Positions 62,336 through 64,000 of a stretch of 64,000 nucleotides of DNA are shown here, piece after piece. A model generated the notes under the pieces. It saw only the letters and a program-made list of their open reading frames with translations, was not told the DNA's origin and did not search any database. Origin of the DNA: Paenibacillus sp. PK3_47 (lineage in GTDB: Bacteria > Bacillota > Bacilli > Paenibacillales > Paenibacillaceae); contig NZ_CP026029.1 of NCBI RefSeq assembly GCF_023520895.1, positions 2,418,001-2,482,000 on the forward strand. The letters are read 5' to 3'. The translations under genes and the position numbers were made by a program. Position 1 is the stretch's first letter, and every line of letters begins with the position of its first letter.

Positions 62336-63910
62336 CTATCCGCCAACTGCATTTTTAGGAAACGGCCGGCGGCCGAGCGTCACCTTGTTTTTGCCTGTGG
62401 ACTTGGAGACATAAAGCGCCTCGTCGGCTTCACGGTACAAATCCTCGAATGTAACATCACTGCGTTCTGTATAAGCAATCCCGATGCTGACGGTAAGCCT
62501 GATGCAGCGGCCATTGTCCAGCTGAACGGCATGCTCACTCATCGTGGTGCGGAAACGCTCCGCCTCCTCCAGCGCTTCCTGCTCACTGAACGCCGGGAAG
62601 CATACAGCGAACTCTTCGCCGCCCACCCTGCCGGAAATGCCGTTATTATGGTAAACCCTAAGTATTTTGCGGGAGAAATCAACCAGTGCCTGATCACCGG
62701 CCAGATGTCCGTATGTATCGTTAATCAATTTAAAATCATCGATGTCGAACAGCAGCAGTGCTGTCCCTATATCTTCCTGCAGCGTGTAATTCTGCACCAG
62801 CCTCATGAAATGTCTCCGGTTGTACAGGCCGGTCAGATCATCAACGGTTGCCTGATACAGCAACTCCCGCTCATACCGCTTCTTCTCGCTTAGATCGCTG
62901 AGAACGATAAGCATGCCGCTCTCCTCTGCCTTGGAACGCTCTGTAGCTATCAAAGATACGCCGTAGCAGGCTTCCTGCCGGCCGCCCGGATGAATCTCGA
63001 ATTCCCCTTCAATCCGCTGCAGATAGTGGGAAGAGATCTCAGCGTAATGCTCCAGCATTAAATAGATGCTCCTGCCGGTCCACGTATTCTTCTGCACCCC
63101 TGTCAGCACCGGCAGCATTCCTTCTGCCGTCTCATTGACCACAATAATCTGGTCGTAGCGGTCTGTCAGCAGGATTCCGTCCTTCATGTTCTCGAAGATT
63201 TTATTGCCCGGAGGCGGATAGAGTGCAAGCTGCGGAACACGGAACAGGATGAAATACGCTGCAATAACAGGAGGCAGATACATGAAGGCCGTAAACCCGG
63301 TAATCGTTATCCGGAGCAACGGAAGCAGGGCAATGCTGGCTACCGGAATCAGAAGTGAGATCAGCAGCACCAGATTCCTGCGGAAATACGGTTTTGCCGT
63401 CCACCGTAATGAAGCAGCCAGCAGAAAGACTGCATACAGGCCGAAAAACTGGTCATAGGCAATCAGAATCATGCTGAGAGCTGTAGGCTCCACCATAATT
63501 CCGCTCACACCGGCTACCGTATCAATGGCCGTACTCCTGCGCATCAGATGATGATGGGAATCTGTGAAGATCAGCACAATATCAAAGATCACCGGAACGC
63601 AAAATAAGGCAAGTCTCTTGACCAGCCCTTCCGAAGAATGGGATAGATGCTCCTTGACGACAGCATAAGTGAATATTGTACTCAGAAATAAGGGGGCCTG
63701 CTGCACATTCTTCCACCACAGTTTGGCCTCAAAGCTTGAAGAAAGAATTTCCCCCGCTGTTGCCGCAAATATCAGGCCGGCCAGCAGCATTAAGATCCAT
63801 AAAAAGCGCCTTCCTGGTGTATGCCGGTGAGTGTATGCACTGACGCTCATGTAGAGACTTAGAACACTGCCCATTAATAAATAATAGGGATAACCCTGCA
63901 TCCACGGCAT
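62336..63910 (-). CDS. Membrane diguanylate cyclase (7TM-PAS-GGDEF)
   Basis: This 524-residue protein repeats the architecture of the gene at 286-1887: hydrophobic 7TM-type sensor (about 1-225), PAS domain (about 235-350) and GGDEF domain (about 355-515) with the active GGEEF motif and FKLIND. Cyclic di-GMP synthesis is expected. No I-site is present. AGGAG lies ahead of the ATG. It reads away from the right end of the window; the remaining 90 bp upstream are its promoter region. It is probably a duplicate or paralogue of the first cyclase. Confidence 0.9.
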   Translation of the reverse strand: MPWMQGYPYYLLMGSVLSLYMSVSAYTHRHTPGRRFLWILMLLAGLIFAATAGEILSSSFEAKLWWKNVQQAPLFLSTIFTYAVVKEHLSHSSEGLVKRLALFCVPVIFDIVLIFTDSHHHLMRRSTAIDTVAGVSGIMVEPTALSMILIAYDQFFGLYAVFLLAASLRWTAKPYFRRNLVLLISLLIPVASIALLPLLRITITGFTAFMYLPPVIAAYFILFRVPQLALYPPPGNKIFENMKDGILLTDRYDQIIVVNETAEGMLPVLTGVQKNTWTGRSIYLMLEHYAEISSHYLQRIEGEFEIHPGGRQEACYGVSLIATERSKAEESGMLIVLSDLSEKKRYERELLYQATVDDLTGLYNRRHFMRLVQNYTLQEDIGTALLLFDIDDFKLINDTYGHLAGDQALVDFSRKILRVYHNNGISGRVGGEEFAVCFPAFSEQEALEEAERFRTTMSEHAVQLDNGRCIRLTVSIGIAYTERSDVTFEDLYREADEALYVSKSTGKNKVTLGRRPFPKNAVGG

Positions 63911-64000
63911 GTCATATTTCTCCTAATCAAAGATAACTTGGTTTTATTATATCCTAGTCTATCCTACAAATGAATCACTCTTGAAAAAATATCCAATCAC

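Overview
The window looks like chromosome of a Paenibacillus-type low-GC Gram-positive (Firmicutes, Bacillales). The reasons are family-level: futalosine-pathway menaquinone genes, an MhqR-like quinone-stress locus, a YesM/YesN two-component pair beside a sugar ABC importer without its own ATPase, a class D sortase with an LPXTA-type substrate, a copper-amine-oxidase-type surface protein, a YdjO/cold-shock pair, and AGGAGG-type ribosome binding sites with frequent GTG and TTG starts. I see no rRNA, tRNA, prophage, insertion sequence or CRISPR array.

Layout. 0.3-9 kb: a 7TM-PAS-GGDEF cyclase, a metallo-hydrolase, a DUF72 protein, an intracellular alpha-amylase, a PplA-like FMN-binding lipoprotein and a FlxA-like protein. 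7.4-10.1 kb: an electrophile/quinone detoxification cluster (MarR regulator, DoxX, ring-cleaving dioxygenase, esterase) with near-perfect palindromic operators. 10.2-11.7 kb: mqnB-mqnD. 12.2-13.9 kb: a methyltransferase and a PD-(D/E)XK-like nuclease fused to a winged helix. 14.8-18.6 kb: potABCD on the minus strand. 18.9-25.2 kb: an aromatic-acid-exporter-like protein, a FapA/DUF342 protein behind a cyclic-di-GMP-I riboswitch, and an EamA/LysR/aldo-keto reductase group. 25.3-29.2 kb: hcp, a Crp/Fnr regulator and an aldehyde dehydrogenase. 29.3-33.5 kb: a GGDEF-EAL sensor and an orphan LacI regulator. 35.5-41.8 kb: a luciferase-like oxidoreductase, a sortase and its substrate, pepT, and an Old Yellow Enzyme with an HxlR regulator. 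42-52.2 kb: a polysaccharide locus (solute-binding lipoprotein, YesN, YesM, two permeases; opposite strand, a heparinase II/III-like protein and a KdgF-like cupin). 52.4-53.6 kb: hxlAB. 53.8-64 kb: a MATE exporter, YdjO, a cold shock protein, a NAPE-PLD-like hydrolase, a HAD phosphatase, a DUF2339 membrane protein, a surface protein and a second 7TM-PAS-GGDEF cyclase.

Themes. Three proteins make or break c-di-GMP and one RNA appears to sense it. Several units deal with reactive carbonyls, quinones or nitrosative stress: the mhq-like cluster, HxlR-OYE, hxlAB, hcp and an aldehyde dehydrogenase. Uronate-containing glycan use is suggested by the heparinase-like enzyme, KdgF and the importer with its YesMN pair.

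The most unusual feature is non-coding. Several gaps hold a family of repeats with a 51-bp register: exact 51-bp tandem arrays at 33.85-34.29, 34.40-34.76 and 51.50-51.86 kb, and dispersed elements at 11.87, 13.94 and 14.25 kb in which a TGGA box recurs at 51, 62 and 51-52 bp spacing. A 2.1-kb gap (33.46-35.54 kb) is almost entirely tandem repeats. A second dispersed, hairpin-forming repeat occurs three times (20.08, 55.22, 55.64 kb). I do not recognise a described function for either family.
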